Shown here in pieces: positions 52,420 through 60,583 of a stretch of DNA of 64,000 nt. The position numbers and the translations under genes were made by a program. Position 1 is the first letter of the stretch. Each line of letters starts with the position of its first letter. The notes under the pieces were generated by a model, which was not told the origin of the DNA, did no database searches, and was given only the letters and a program-made list of their open reading frames with translations. The stretch is from CBDFMR01 sp965249765. GTDB lineage: Bacteria; Bacteroidota; Bacteroidia; Chitinophagales; Saprospiraceae. Location of the stretch: contig CBDFMR010000003.1 of NCBI GenBank assembly GCA_965249765.1, positions 180,954-244,953 of the forward strand. The letters are read 5' to 3'.

Positions 52420-52937
52420 GAGTTAAAAGTCATTGACATTTGGGATTGGTCCGACCTCGATGAGGTCGTGAAACAACATATTGTATATGATGCTATCATA
52501 ATCACACCTCTTTGAGTTGTATTAATAAGCACGTTGCCTTGTGACCACAGCGTGGTCAGAATATGGTAGAACCACCATATCTACACGGGCCTTGACCTTG
52601 TAAAGGTCAGATTATGTTCTCAAAGCATTCAGACATCTTAACAAAACCATGCATTGATATAGTCCGACCTCGCTGAGGTCGTGTGATCACTTGCTATATA
52701 ACATGCTAGCGTAGTCACCCCTCTCCCGATTAGCTATCGGGATCTTTGATACGAGGTGTTTTGAAGCTTGCCGTTGTTCTAACATAACCTCTCTTGGATG
52801 AGGCGCTTATGAGCATGGTACCTTGTTACCACAGTGTAGTCAGAATATGGTAGAACCTTTTTCCATCTAAGTCTCAACAAAGACGGGAAAGGCTTTTGTA
52901 TATTGAAGGTTTATAACACCAATAAATAGATGATTAA
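52420..52937. repeat. Non-coding stretch with hairpin array and degenerate duplication
   Basis: No gene seen. Short palindromes: CGACCTCGATGAGGTCG (52452-52468), TGACCACAGCGTGGTCA (52542-52558), ATATGGT...ACCATAT (52561-52580), TGACCTTGTAAAGGTCA (52593-52609), CGACCTCGCTGAGGTCG (52665-52681). The order GACCTC hairpin, CACCTC, GTGACCAC hairpin plus GTCAGAATATGGTAGAACC is found twice (52450-52577 and 52663-52858), the second copy more decayed (GTTACCACAGTGTAGTC). So a module of several hairpins was duplicated and then drifted. Confidence 0.55.
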
Positions 52938-53186
52938 TTGACCACCCGCACATCCATATGTTTTCTGATATTCTTGGGATTACAGATAGTCCTTGATGCC
53001 CAGTTTCCTACTCTGTCGCGTCACTATTCCGTGAAGGATGGCTTGCCTCATAATGCTATATTTTCGTCATATCAGGACTCGACGAGATTTATGTGGTTTG
53101 GAACCCAATATGGCATCAGTCGTTTTGATGGTGAGAGATTCAAAAACTACCTTCCCGAATATGGCAATGGCAATCTTAACGACTGA
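52938..53186 (+). pseudogene. Truncated propeller-type sensor (hybrid histidine kinase N-terminus)
   Basis: 82 residues: signal peptide (SICFLIFLGLQIVLDAQFP) then RHYSVKDGLPHNAIFSSYQDSTRFMWFGTQYGISRFDGERFKNY, the first blade of the two-component regulator propeller found at the start of Bacteroidota hybrid sensor kinases and related proteins. It stops abruptly where group II intron sequence begins; the rest of the gene (normally over 900 residues) is missing. Confidence 0.75.
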
Positions 53187-53440
53187 AGATTCAAGATTTA
53201 GCAAAGATGTTAAAACCAAAGATTAGAGGGTGGGCAAACTACTATGGAAGAGTCAGCAGAAAGAGTCTTACACCAGTATTGTATCACCTCCATCATCGAA
53301 TCATCAAATGGGTATTAAATAAGTAAAAGGGATTTAAAGGGAGTAAAATCAAAGCCATCAGCTGGCTACGAAGAGTACTCAAATATTATCCCAACTTATT
53401 CTACCATTGGCAACTGGGTTATAAGTTTATGAAGACTTAG
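53186..53440 (+). pseudogene. Group II intron maturase, C-terminal fragment
   Basis: The frame reads IQDLAKMLKPKIRGWANYYGRVSRKSLTPVLYHLHHRIIKWVLNK, stop, KGFKGSKIKAISWLRRVLKYYPNLFYHWQLGYKFMKT, stop. The core KIRGWxNYYGR is the maturase (domain X) signature of group II intron proteins. N-terminal RT domains are missing and one in-frame TAA interrupts the fragment. It leads directly into intron domain V. Confidence 0.8.
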
Positions 53441-53534
53441 GAACCAAGACCGTTCGACAAGAGCCGTATGATAGGAGACTATCACGTACGGTTTTGTGAG
53501 AGGTTAGGGGTGAAATTCCCCTTGCCTACTCGAC
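53441..53534 (+). ncRNA. Group II intron 3' end (domains V-VI), plus strand
   Basis: Domain V is visible at 53461-53494: GAGCCGTATGATAGGAGACT then ATCACGTACGGTTT, a 5'/3' paired hairpin with the conserved AGC-type start. A domain VI hairpin (TTAGGGGTGAAATTCCCC) and the intron terminus CCTACTCGAC follow. The 5' part of the intron is gone. This is a remnant that cannot splice. Confidence 0.75.
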
Positions 53535-53559
53535 TATGGCCTCGTGACATATCTCATAT

Positions 53560-54081
53560 TTACTTAAACTCCAAGTTTAAAAAAGTTAAAGCCATATCTT
53601 TTGAATCATACATGTCATTCATTTTACTTAGGAATCCTGGTTTTCCATCATTCGCCCATTCAGACATCGCATTCTTAGCTATATCGATGTGTGAAAAAGC
53701 TTGAATAAGACTCCCACTAGATAAAGTCTCGATAGATCTAAAAGATTTTGATCCAATAGAATAGTCAAGTACGTAAACATCCGTAAAATCAGATATAAAA
53801 CCTTCATAATGATACGTTAGTTTGATTCTACCATTAGAATAGTCAATAACAACTTTCTTAAAGGAATTGATAGGTTGAGCGGCTCTATTTATTATAAACA
53901 CGCCTGTGTTTCTCAAGAAAGATTTCAAATCAGATGGAATACTACCATTGAAACTAATTGTTCTTATTCCCTCATCCAGCTTTGTATCATTGAGGTGAAC
54001 TAATTTATTTGATAATAAATCATTGCAAACAGAAGTATTGCCTTGGTACTTACATCTTCTATAATCATTGTCAGATAACAA
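53560..54081 (-). CDS. Hypothetical protein in the intron-bracketed cassette
   Basis: At least 173 residues from a TTG at 54081. The same frame stays open upstream to about 54208 and reads as normal protein (FYVLVNGDNEHDKGRFISIPSADDLSITYYSLLFLLS) but has no ATG, GTG or TTG start there, so the gene is probably missing its true 5' end or uses a rare start. No family recognised. Contains a few Cys (CKYQGNTSVC) and predicted alpha/beta composition. It is divergent from the repeat lipoprotein and its frame runs into that gene's start. Its stop is 26 bp from a group II intron end. Confidence 0.55.
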   Translation of the reverse strand: MLSDNDYRRCKYQGNTSVCNDLLSNKLVHLNDTKLDEGIRTISFNGSIPSDLKSFLRNTGVFIINRAAQPINSFKKVVIDYSNGRIKLTYHYEGFISDFTDVYVLDYSIGSKSFRSIETLSSGSLIQAFSHIDIAKNAMSEWANDGKPGFLSKMNDMYDSKDMALTFLNLEFK

Positions 54082-54192
54082 GAATAATAGCGAATAATAG
54101 GTAATGCTTAAATCATCAGCACTAGGAATTGAAATAAATCTGCCTTTATCATGTTCATTGTCTCCATTAACTAAAACATAAAAATTAATAAA

Positions 54193-54729
54193 ATGAAAAA
54201 AAATCTACAAATTACAATTGCAATCCTCCTTATTACTTTCTGTATTTCTTGTTCAACTAATAAGCAAATTGTATCGGAATTGAAAAATGATAATAGTCAA
54301 ACAATTCCTGACAATAATGAAGGATTAAATTCTACATTGAAACATATTGCCTATTTTGACAAGGACTCTTTAAATAGACTAGAGGTCGTTAAAAAGCTTA
54401 AAGACGAAGAAGTCTTAAAACACATAGCATATTTTGATTCGTGCGCTACTGTCAGAAAACTAGCAACAGAAAAAATTAGTAAAGAAGATTTCCTTAAACA
54501 CATAGCATACTTTGACAAAGATGAAGAGATTAGATACATTGCAACCAATAAAATAAGTAGTGAATCCTTTCTCAAACATATCGCTTACTTTGATAAGTCT
54601 TCTAATATTAGACAATTAGCAACAAGCAAAATTGAATCGTTGGACATTCTCTCTCATATTGCTAAATTCGATAAAAATCAAGAAGTTAAGAGAACTGCAA
54701 TTGCTATCTTGACCAAAATAAAAGAATAA
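54193..54729 (+). CDS. Lipoprotein of five 26-residue HEAT-like repeats
   Basis: 178 residues. Lipoprotein signal peptide (LQITIAILLITFCISCS; Cys 20). After a short linker, residues 49-178 are five repeats of exactly 26 residues, consensus LKHIAYFDKDxxIRxLATxKI(S)xExF, ending exactly at the C-terminus. The pattern (hydrophobic helix, DKD turn, Arg-rich second helix) is that of HEAT/Arm-like solenoids seen in some surface lipoproteins. DNA repeats share a 78-bp period but have diverged at silent sites. Function unknown. It lies between two inverted group II intron tails; its stop is 13 bp from the minus-strand intron. Confidence 0.8.
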   Translation: MKKNLQITIAILLITFCISCSTNKQIVSELKNDNSQTIPDNNEGLNSTLKHIAYFDKDSLNRLEVVKKLKDEEVLKHIAYFDSCATVRKLATEKISKEDFLKHIAYFDKDEEIRYIATNKISSESFLKHIAYFDKSSNIRQLATSKIESLDILSHIAKFDKNQEVKRTAIAILTKIKE

Positions 54730-54741
54730 CAAAAGCGCCTA

Positions 54742-54888
54742 ATCGAGTAGACGGCCCCACCAACTGTCGTTGATGGGGTGCGCCTCTCACACCACCGTAC
54801 GTACGGTTCTCGTATACGGCGGTTCGAAGTCCCATAATCTAGGGTGCTCTTTACACCACTCTAGAGTAGTTTGTACTTTAAGAAATGG
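54742..54888 (-). ncRNA. Group IIC-type intron 3' end with maturase C-terminus, minus strand
   Basis: On the minus strand a maturase tail (54787-54888) reads PFLKVQTTLEWCKEHPRLWD then FEPPYTRTVRTVV and stops, the familiar end of intron ORFs that run into domain V. The same DNA forms domain V (54788-54825: GAACCGCCGTATACGAGAAC then CGTACGTACGGTGGTGTG), almost the O. iheyensis group IIC sequence as I remember it. Domain VI and the terminus CTACTCGAT end at about 54742. The 5' part is missing. It faces the plus-strand intron tail at 53.5 kb. Confidence 0.75.
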
Positions 54889-54894
54889 CTATAC

Positions 54895-55068
54895 TTACCA
54901 ATTGGTAAACGCCTTGTTAAAAACATCCTCGATAAGCTGCTCATAGATGGTCTCTATAAGGTCGCTCTCGACACTCTGTAGATCAGTAGTAGCGTCGAAG
55001 TCACTAAAGAATGAAAATGACTGTCTCCAACTTTCATCCTCCTTTATATTATCAACCATCTCTATATT
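54895..55068 (-). pseudogene. LptE-like protein, C-terminal fragment
   Basis: 57 residues, NIEMVDNIKEDESWRQSFSF then FSDFDATTDLQSVESDLIET and IYEQLIEDVFNKAFTNW and stop. The order SxxFSxFxDFD, then L..VE..LI.EI.EQL.EDIFN.AF.NW is what Bacteroidota LptE proteins (LPS-assembly lipoprotein) end with. The gene is cut exactly at the right inverted repeat of the second IS1634 copy. LptE is normally needed, so an intact copy is expected elsewhere. Confidence 0.65.
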
Positions 55069-55088
55069 CTTGACTTTGACACGTTTTA

Positions 55089-56858
55089 GTAAGTACTCAA
55101 TAGTCGAAAAAAAAGTAAATTTGGGAAAATAAACCAAAGAAGGAAATTGAACGTTAAAGAAGTACGACCGTGAATAGATAATAGAGTAAAAAGCTCAATT
55201 ATCAGTCAAAAGAAACAAAGATCAGCAATTAGTATACCGGGATTCAGAAAAGAATTACTGGAAGAGCCCTATGTTCAATTTCTTCATGAACAGATAAATA
55301 AATGCTTTGGGCAAATAGAGAAGCTATCAAAAAAGGTTGAAGAACTAGAAGCTGAAATCAGGAAATTGAAGAAGCTTCCAAAGAAGCCTACTATAAAGGC
55401 GAGTCAACTAGATAAGAATCCTAATAAGAATAAAGGAAAGGGGAGCCGTACAAGTGGAAAACGGAATAAGAAGTCGTCACTAAAAATTCACGAGACCAAA
55501 GAGATCAAAATCACGGGATTAGGGGAAGGCTGGAAATTAATAGGTCATCAGAACCACATCAGACAGGATATTATAATAAGGGCCAATAATATCGAGTATA
55601 AATTAGAAAAATGGAAGGGTCCAAAAGGAGAGATCCGAATAGCGGAGCTACCTATACATTTACAAAACACCCATTTTGGTCCGAGATTAAAAGCCTTTAT
55701 CCTCCACCAATATTATGAGTGTGGTGTGACCCAGCCGCTACTTCTGACCTCACTGAAAGACTATGGGATAGATATATCATCTGGACAGATCAGCTTTATA
55801 TTAACAGAAGACAAACAGTCTTTTCACATAGAAAAGGCATCCTTGTTATCTAAAGGAATAGAATTGGGGGAAGAATTGCGCACTGATGATACAGGAGCAA
55901 GACATGAGTTTAGGAATGGGTTTTGTAATTGCATCAATTCCTCATTGTTTACCTACTTTACGACAACGTTTTCAAAAAGTCGTATCAATTTTCTGGAAAT
56001 ACTGCGTCAGTCAAGAAGAGATTATCAAATCAATGAAACGAGCCTTTCGTATGTTAAAAGAGAAAAATTTGCAAGCAAATATTACCGGATACTAAGGCAA
56101 AGTTATGAAAGTGGTGAGCGAATCTTTGAAGACAAAACGAGCTTAGAAAATTATTTTAACCGCGAGGGAATAACGGCCCAATACGTCATCAGACAAATAA
56201 CAGAAGCCTTGTTAATAGGAACTATTGTGGCCCATGGATTTGACCCTAATACTGTGATTCACTCAGACGGAGCAGGTCAGTTCAATTTATTTGTCCATTC
56301 ACTATGTTGGAAGCATGCCGAAAGACCTCTGGTAAAACTCAAAAGTTATAATCCAGTTCAACAATCACAATTAGTAAACAGAAAGACAGCCTTCTGGCAG
56401 TTGTATCAAGCCCTCAAAAAATACAAGAAAACCCCTGATGATGATCTGGCATTGCAATTAAACGAACAATTTGATACCTTATGCGAACCAGTGATTAACT
56501 ATTCTTCACTAAATCAGGTATTGGAAAAATTGAGAGAAAACAAAGACCAGCTTCTGGTGGTACTTCTTCGACCTAATAGTTCTTTGCACAACAATGATTC
56601 GGAAAGTGACATCCGCGAATATGTCAAAAGAAGAAAGATAAGTGCCGGCACCAGAAGTGAAAATGGCAGATTGGCAAGAGATACTTTTTTGTCACTGAAA
56701 AAAACCTGTAGAAAGTTAGAAATATCTTTCTGGGATTATCTTCAGGATCGACTTCAAAACCTTAACAATATCCCCCCGCTAAGCGAAATAATGACCCAAA
56801 AATATCAACTATCCTTGGGATAACTATGCCCAATTCTCAACAGGTATTGAGTACTTAC
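55089..56858 (+). mobile_element. IS66-family element (copy A)
   Basis: 1770 bp. Terminal repeats GTAAGTACTCAATA at the left and its complement (TATTGAGTACTTAC) at the right. It is flanked by the 8-bp duplication ACGTTTTA (55081-55088 and 56859-56866), the size typical of IS66. It sits near the right inverted repeat of the IS1634 copy. Only the transposase gene is present; the accessory tnpA/tnpB genes of classical IS66 are absent, as in the ISBst12 subgroup. Confidence 0.92.
55174..56823 (+). CDS. IS66-family transposase (TnpC type)
   Basis: Up to 549 residues. The frame is open from 55174 with no ATG, GTG or TTG until TTG 55366. The skipped part reads as a true IS66 N-terminus (IPGFRKELLEEPYVQFLHEQINKCFGQIEKLSKKVEELEAEIRKLKK, leucine-rich coiled coil), so initiation on CTG 55258 or another rare codon is likely. 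It is followed by a zinc-finger-like and Lys-rich region, DDTGARH (first Asp about 230), then THSDGAGQF (IHSDGAGQFN) and a C-terminal DIREYVKRRKISAGTRSENGRLARDTFLSLKKTCRKL with the catalytic Glu region. Nearly identical to the partial copy at the window's end. Confidence 0.88.
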   Translation: MDNRVKSSIISQKKQRSAISIPGFRKELLEEPYVQFLHEQINKCFGQIEKLSKKVEELEAEIRKLKKLPKKPTIKASQLDKNPNKNKGKGSRTSGKRNKKSSLKIHETKEIKITGLGEGWKLIGHQNHIRQDIIIRANNIEYKLEKWKGPKGEIRIAELPIHLQNTHFGPRLKAFILHQYYECGVTQPLLLTSLKDYGIDISSGQISFILTEDKQSFHIEKASLLSKGIELGEELRTDDTGARHEFRNGFCNCINSSLFTYFTTTFSKSRINFLEILRQSRRDYQINETSLSYVKREKFASKYYRILRQSYESGERIFEDKTSLENYFNREGITAQYVIRQITEALLIGTIVAHGFDPNTVIHSDGAGQFNLFVHSLCWKHAERPLVKLKSYNPVQQSQLVNRKTAFWQLYQALKKYKKTPDDDLALQLNEQFDTLCEPVINYSSLNQVLEKLRENKDQLLVVLLRPNSSLHNNDSESDIREYVKRRKISAGTRSENGRLARDTFLSLKKTCRKLEISFWDYLQDRLQNLNNIPPLSEIMTQKYQLSLG

Positions 56859-58017
56859 ACGTTTTAGCCATAAGCATTTGATTATCAAGCAGTTAAGTTT
56901 TTCGTTTTCGCAATACGTTGTCTATAACTATCTGATTGTCAGGCTGTTGTAATTGAGGGGTTTGATTTTTTTCAATTTGAATTTATCTATCAGTACTTGT
57001 TGGTTTGAATCCATAGCACTGCGTAGGTAAAAGTCCTTTCCATCTTGGGTAATCTTGCTAGACTGCATCCTGTCGAGTGTTTTTAGAATGGTAAGCTCTG
57101 AGAGCGGTGTTTTGTTTTTCTCAAGTCTGATCTCGACATGTCTTAATAGTGCCAAGGCCATAAAGCACATAGCAATGTGGCCGCGGATTCTTTTGTCTGT
57201 CCAATGAAACATTGGTCTGACTTCCAAGATGCTTTTCATGGTTCTAAAGCCTTGTTCGATTAAAAACAAGTGACGGTATTGATCTAATATTTGCACAACA
57301 CTCAAGTTGTCTACATTGGTACTGATGGCTAAAAAGCCATCGTACATTTGGTCCTGCTTGATCTTTTTTTCGTTGAGCTGGTAGCTGTCCTTGCCCGTTT
57401 TGTTCAAGTAATGGTAAGAGGCTTTCTTTTTTAACTGGGAAGGGTTGTCCATGAAGTACTGTGCCTTTATTAGGCGTTTTTCTCTTTCATGACGGTCTTT
57501 GCGTGCCCTTTTTTCACTGTAGGTGCAGATCACTTTTCGTCCCTGGTACATTAGTGTAGTGTATTTTAGCTTTATTGGTTTTCCATCTTTTTGATACACC
57601 CATTCATTGTTATAGCGGCTCTTATCTACCAATGCTTCTTTGGCGGGCGTTTTCATCATTTTTAGCTTTTCACCAAATATGAATGGAAAGTCCATTTGCC
57701 CACTGATCAGGTCAATGTTTTGTTCTGATAACATGGCTCGGTCAGCTACTACGATGACCTTGTCGATACTATATTGCTTTTTTACCTGTTCCAGTATTTT
57801 ACTTATCGTCTTGACTTCGGCAGTGTTTCCCTCGAATATATGATAGGCCACCGGTTGCTTGTTACGATCCATGAGCATTCCTAATACCACTTGAGTCTTT
57901 CCTATTTTACCATCCTTGGAGTATCCCTTTTTTCTTAATGTGTTTTCTTGTTCTACATCACTATCAAAACTTGAATTCAAGTAGTTAATGCAACGGTATT
58001 CTTGTTTGTAAAAAAAA

Positions 58018-58065
58018 GACCAGCCAACAGGCTTTTGGCCTAGGCCAAAAGCCTGTTGGCTGGTC
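58018..58065. terminator. 48-bp perfect palindrome in the IS30 leader
   Basis: Arms of 24 bp centred on CCTAGG: GACCAGCCAACAGGCTTTTG / CAAAAGCCTGTTGGCTGGTC around GCCTAGGC. Preceded by nine A, so on the minus strand it is a very strong stem followed by T9, that is, an intrinsic terminator for transcripts leaving the element leftward. For transcripts entering from the left it is a strong structure ahead of the transposase start. A guard against read-in from outside is a plausible role. Confidence 0.7.
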
Positions 58066-58092
58066 GGCGAAAAATTTCATTCTAATTTTGGG

Positions 58093-59094
58093 TTGCAAAA
58101 ATCTCAAAAAAGAATGGGTCATTTAACGCTGAAACAAAGGTGCGATATTGAAATTTGCCTTGCTAAGAAGATGTCAATTTCGATGATTGCTGAGTTTATT
58201 GGAAAAGACAAGTCAGTAGTTAGTCGAGAGATAAAAAGAAACACTGATCAGAGATCTAAGGTTTATAGAGCTGAATTAGCACATAAAAAAGCGGTTGAAC
58301 GCCAGATAGCAAAGCCCAAAAAGAAGCACTGGAATCAAGCTATTGAGGATTATGTTATTGATCTACTTAATAAGGACTATAGCCCGGAACAGATCGCGGG
58401 AAGGGCTAAATTAGAAGAAATTAATTGTGTCAGTACTGAAAGAATATATCAGTTCATCTGGGCAGATAAAAAGAAGGGTGGCCAGCTGTATCAGCATCTA
58501 AGAAACAGGGGCAAGAGATATCGCAAGAGAGGCCACAGTAAGGACTGTAGAGGGATTCTGGTGGACAGAGTTGGTATAGATCAAAGACCACCGATAGTGG
58601 ATAGCAAAGAAAGAATAGGGGATTTAGAAATAGACCTAGTCATTGGAAAAAAGCACAAACAAGCATTATTGACCATCAATGATCGGGCTACAGGAATACT
58701 GATAATGGATAAAGTATTAAGTAAGCAAGCTATAGAAATTGAGTCCAAAACAACAGAATTATTGGAGGATTGGCAGCCTCTTATTCATACCATCACCTCT
58801 GACAATGGCAAAGAATTTGCCAACCATAAAAATATTGCAAATAAACTGAATATAGACTTCTATTTTGCCAAACCCTATCACAGTTGGCAACGTGGTGCAA
58901 ATGAAAACCTAAATGGTCTTATCAGACAATACTTCCCAAAAGATTACAACTTTGATAAGATCACAAAACAACGTATAATTGAAGTTCAAAACATATTAAA
59001 TAACAGACCTAGAAAAAGATTTGGGTACAATACACCCAACGAAGTTTTTGCTGACAAATTAGACAATCAATCAAGTGTTGCATTTGTTACTTGA
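58093..59094 (+). CDS. IS30-family transposase
   Basis: 333 residues from TTG 58093; ATG 58114 (MGHLTLKQRCDIEI) matches the family's usual start and may be the real one. N-terminal HTH (LAKKMSISMIAEFIGKDKSVVSREIKRN, about 25-52), then the DDE domain: GDLEIDLVIGKKHKQALLTINDRAT (first Asp about 178), ITSDNGKEFANH (second Asp), YHSWQRGANENLNGLIRQYFPK (catalytic Glu) and LNNRPRKRFGYNTPNEVF. Complete; potentially active. Confidence 0.93.
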   Translation: MQKSQKRMGHLTLKQRCDIEICLAKKMSISMIAEFIGKDKSVVSREIKRNTDQRSKVYRAELAHKKAVERQIAKPKKKHWNQAIEDYVIDLLNKDYSPEQIAGRAKLEEINCVSTERIYQFIWADKKKGGQLYQHLRNRGKRYRKRGHSKDCRGILVDRVGIDQRPPIVDSKERIGDLEIDLVIGKKHKQALLTINDRATGILIMDKVLSKQAIEIESKTTELLEDWQPLIHTITSDNGKEFANHKNIANKLNIDFYFAKPYHSWQRGANENLNGLIRQYFPKDYNFDKITKQRIIEVQNILNNRPRKRFGYNTPNEVFADKLDNQSSVAFVT

Positions 59095-59806
59095 ATCCAG
59101 GAAATAAAAAGTCGTTACATCATAAAAAACAATATCTAATTTTTGATTGAATAAATTGCGACCGGTCATATATATACTTTGCTGTATGGCGTGGCTATAT
59201 TGGTCCAGCTTATCCAAGGCACGGTACAACCAATGGAGTTTTATGTCTTGTACCGAGTAATATTCAGCCTGATTGTGATAATTAGCCAGTTTACTGTTGG
59301 GAACATTAAAGCGCTCGACCAACATCAGCAACACCGCTTCGTATAAATCAAAGGTCAGGTGGTGCTTTCTTTTTATTCTGGCAAAGACCTGGTCCAGCTT
59401 AAATGTGTGCAGCACGCTGTCAACTAATTGCACATAACCAAAATTGAACCTGCCCACTTCCTCCACCTCAGTACCCATCAAGTCTAAGGGATTGCCACCC
59501 CCTAGAGCGTACAGCCTGGATCCCATTTTCTTAAGTGTCTCAGGGTTATAGTCCTCTGCCTTGCCCAAATTGGCTAGGGTTTTCATTCGCGCAACGCCGT
59601 TTTCATCGCGATAGGAATGAATCAGACTCATATAGTGTCCGGACTTCTTTTTATCAATACGAATTGTAGCCATAATAACTACATTATATTAATAATTTCT
59701 TAGAAAAACAAACTGTCTTCGCAATACAATTTACACTATAAAAAAACTAAACCCTTACCCTGCAAGGGTTTCAGACGATTTCTCTCATACAAGTGTCAAA
59801 GTCAAG

Positions 59807-60560
59807 AGTATATGGGCCGTTGCGTAATGATATTTTCCATAGTATAGAACAAATTAATCTAGCCTTTATTGATCGGCTAGAAACAATTAATAAAAAACCA
59901 TATCAAGAAAAGTCGTTTAGTAGACATGACTTATTTGTTCGCGACGAAAAGCCACATTTGAAGAAACTTCCGAGCGAATTATTTGAAATAAAGAAGTCTA
60001 CTCGTGGTAAAGTGCAGCGAAATTATCATGTGATCTTAGGCGAAGACAAGCATCAATACAGCGTGCCGTATATCCATGTAGGTCAGACAACAGACATCGT
60101 CTATACAAGCAAAACTGTCGAAGTATATCTAGGAACCGAGCGTATTGCCGTGCATAAGCGGGATAGGCGAAAGCATGCCTACTCAACCTTATCGATCCAT
60201 ATGCCAGAAAAGCATATCAAATATTGGGAGCAAAAAGGATGGGATGCAACGTATTTTAAGTCTCAGGCACAGCGCATCGGAGAAAACACAGTATGGGCAA
60301 TTACGGCCATTCTTCAGAGCAAAGTATTTATAGAGCAAACATACAATGCTTGCTTAGGCGTATTACGCTTGGCCAAGACATACACTCCTGAGCGATTAGA
60401 AAATGCTTGCAGGAAGGCCAAAACAACCCATCGGGTTAGTTATGGAATACTGAAAAATATACTCAAAAACAATATGGACAAAATTCCCGACAAGAATCCT
60501 ACCGATTTATTTAGCATCCCACGTCACGACAATATTCGGGGTGCCAGTAATTATTCTTAA
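59807..60560 (+). pseudogene. istA: IS21 transposase IstA, C-terminal half
   Basis: About 250 residues beginning RVYGPLRNDIFHSIEQINLA then FIDRLETINKKPYQEKSFSR, and running through DEKPHLKKLPSELFEIKKSTRGKVQRNYHVILGEDKHQYSVPY (post-catalytic region) to the stop at 60560. IstA is usually about 500 residues with an N-terminal HTH and a DDE core; both are missing here because the IS1634 end lies in front. An apparent GTG start at 59793 is inside the IS1634 repeat and not native. Confidence 0.85.
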
Positions 60561-60583
60561 ACCAAATCTAAATAATTAAACAA

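Larger units (their letters stand above)
57970..59101 (+). mobile_element. IS30-family element
   Basis: 1132 bp. Imperfect inverted repeats of about 25 bp: CTTGAATTCAAGTAGTTAAT at the left against CCTGGATTCAAGTAACAAAT at the right (read inward), both then GCAAC. Flanked by AAA on both sides (57967-57969, 59102-59104), a 3-bp duplication of the IS1634 target. The left part carries a 48-bp perfect palindrome. Confidence 0.9.
56928..59673 (-). pseudogene. IS1634 transposase interrupted by IS30
   Basis: The transposase gene is split by IS30 at 57970-59101. The N-terminal part (59673 down to 59105) gives residues 1-191 ending in VFYDVTTFYF. The C-terminal part (57966 down to 56928) resumes at DSDVEQENTLRKKGYSKDG. 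The two parts match copy 1 without other changes, so precise loss of IS30 would restore the gene. Confidence 0.9.
55069..59806 (-). mobile_element. IS1634-family element, second copy, carrying IS66 and IS30
   Basis: Same IS as at 1755-3579 but reversed. Ends are CTTGACTTTGACAC at 55069 and its complement ending at 59806. Two insertions lie within it: IS66 at 55089-56858 and IS30 at 57970-59101. Subtracting them (and 8 + 3 bp duplications) leaves an element of about the same 1825 bp. Unlike copy 1, the two flanks (lptE-like fragment and IS21 fragment) share no repeat, so the outer DNA has been rearranged since insertion. Confidence 0.88.

Noticed and set aside
52450..52681. CRISPR-like repeats
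   Set aside because: Hairpins differ in sequence and spacing is irregular; no constant repeat-spacer unit and no cas genes.
54895..55137. 80-residue gene on the minus strand
   Set aside because: The first 23 residues come from the ends of IS66 and IS1634; only 54895-55068 is a native gene tail.
1755..59806. Composite transposon or inverted segment made by the two IS1634 copies
   Set aside because: Copy 1 has matching flanks of its own (277-bp repeat) and the region between is mostly core genes in normal arrangement, so neither a composite transposon nor an inversion through copy 1 is supported.
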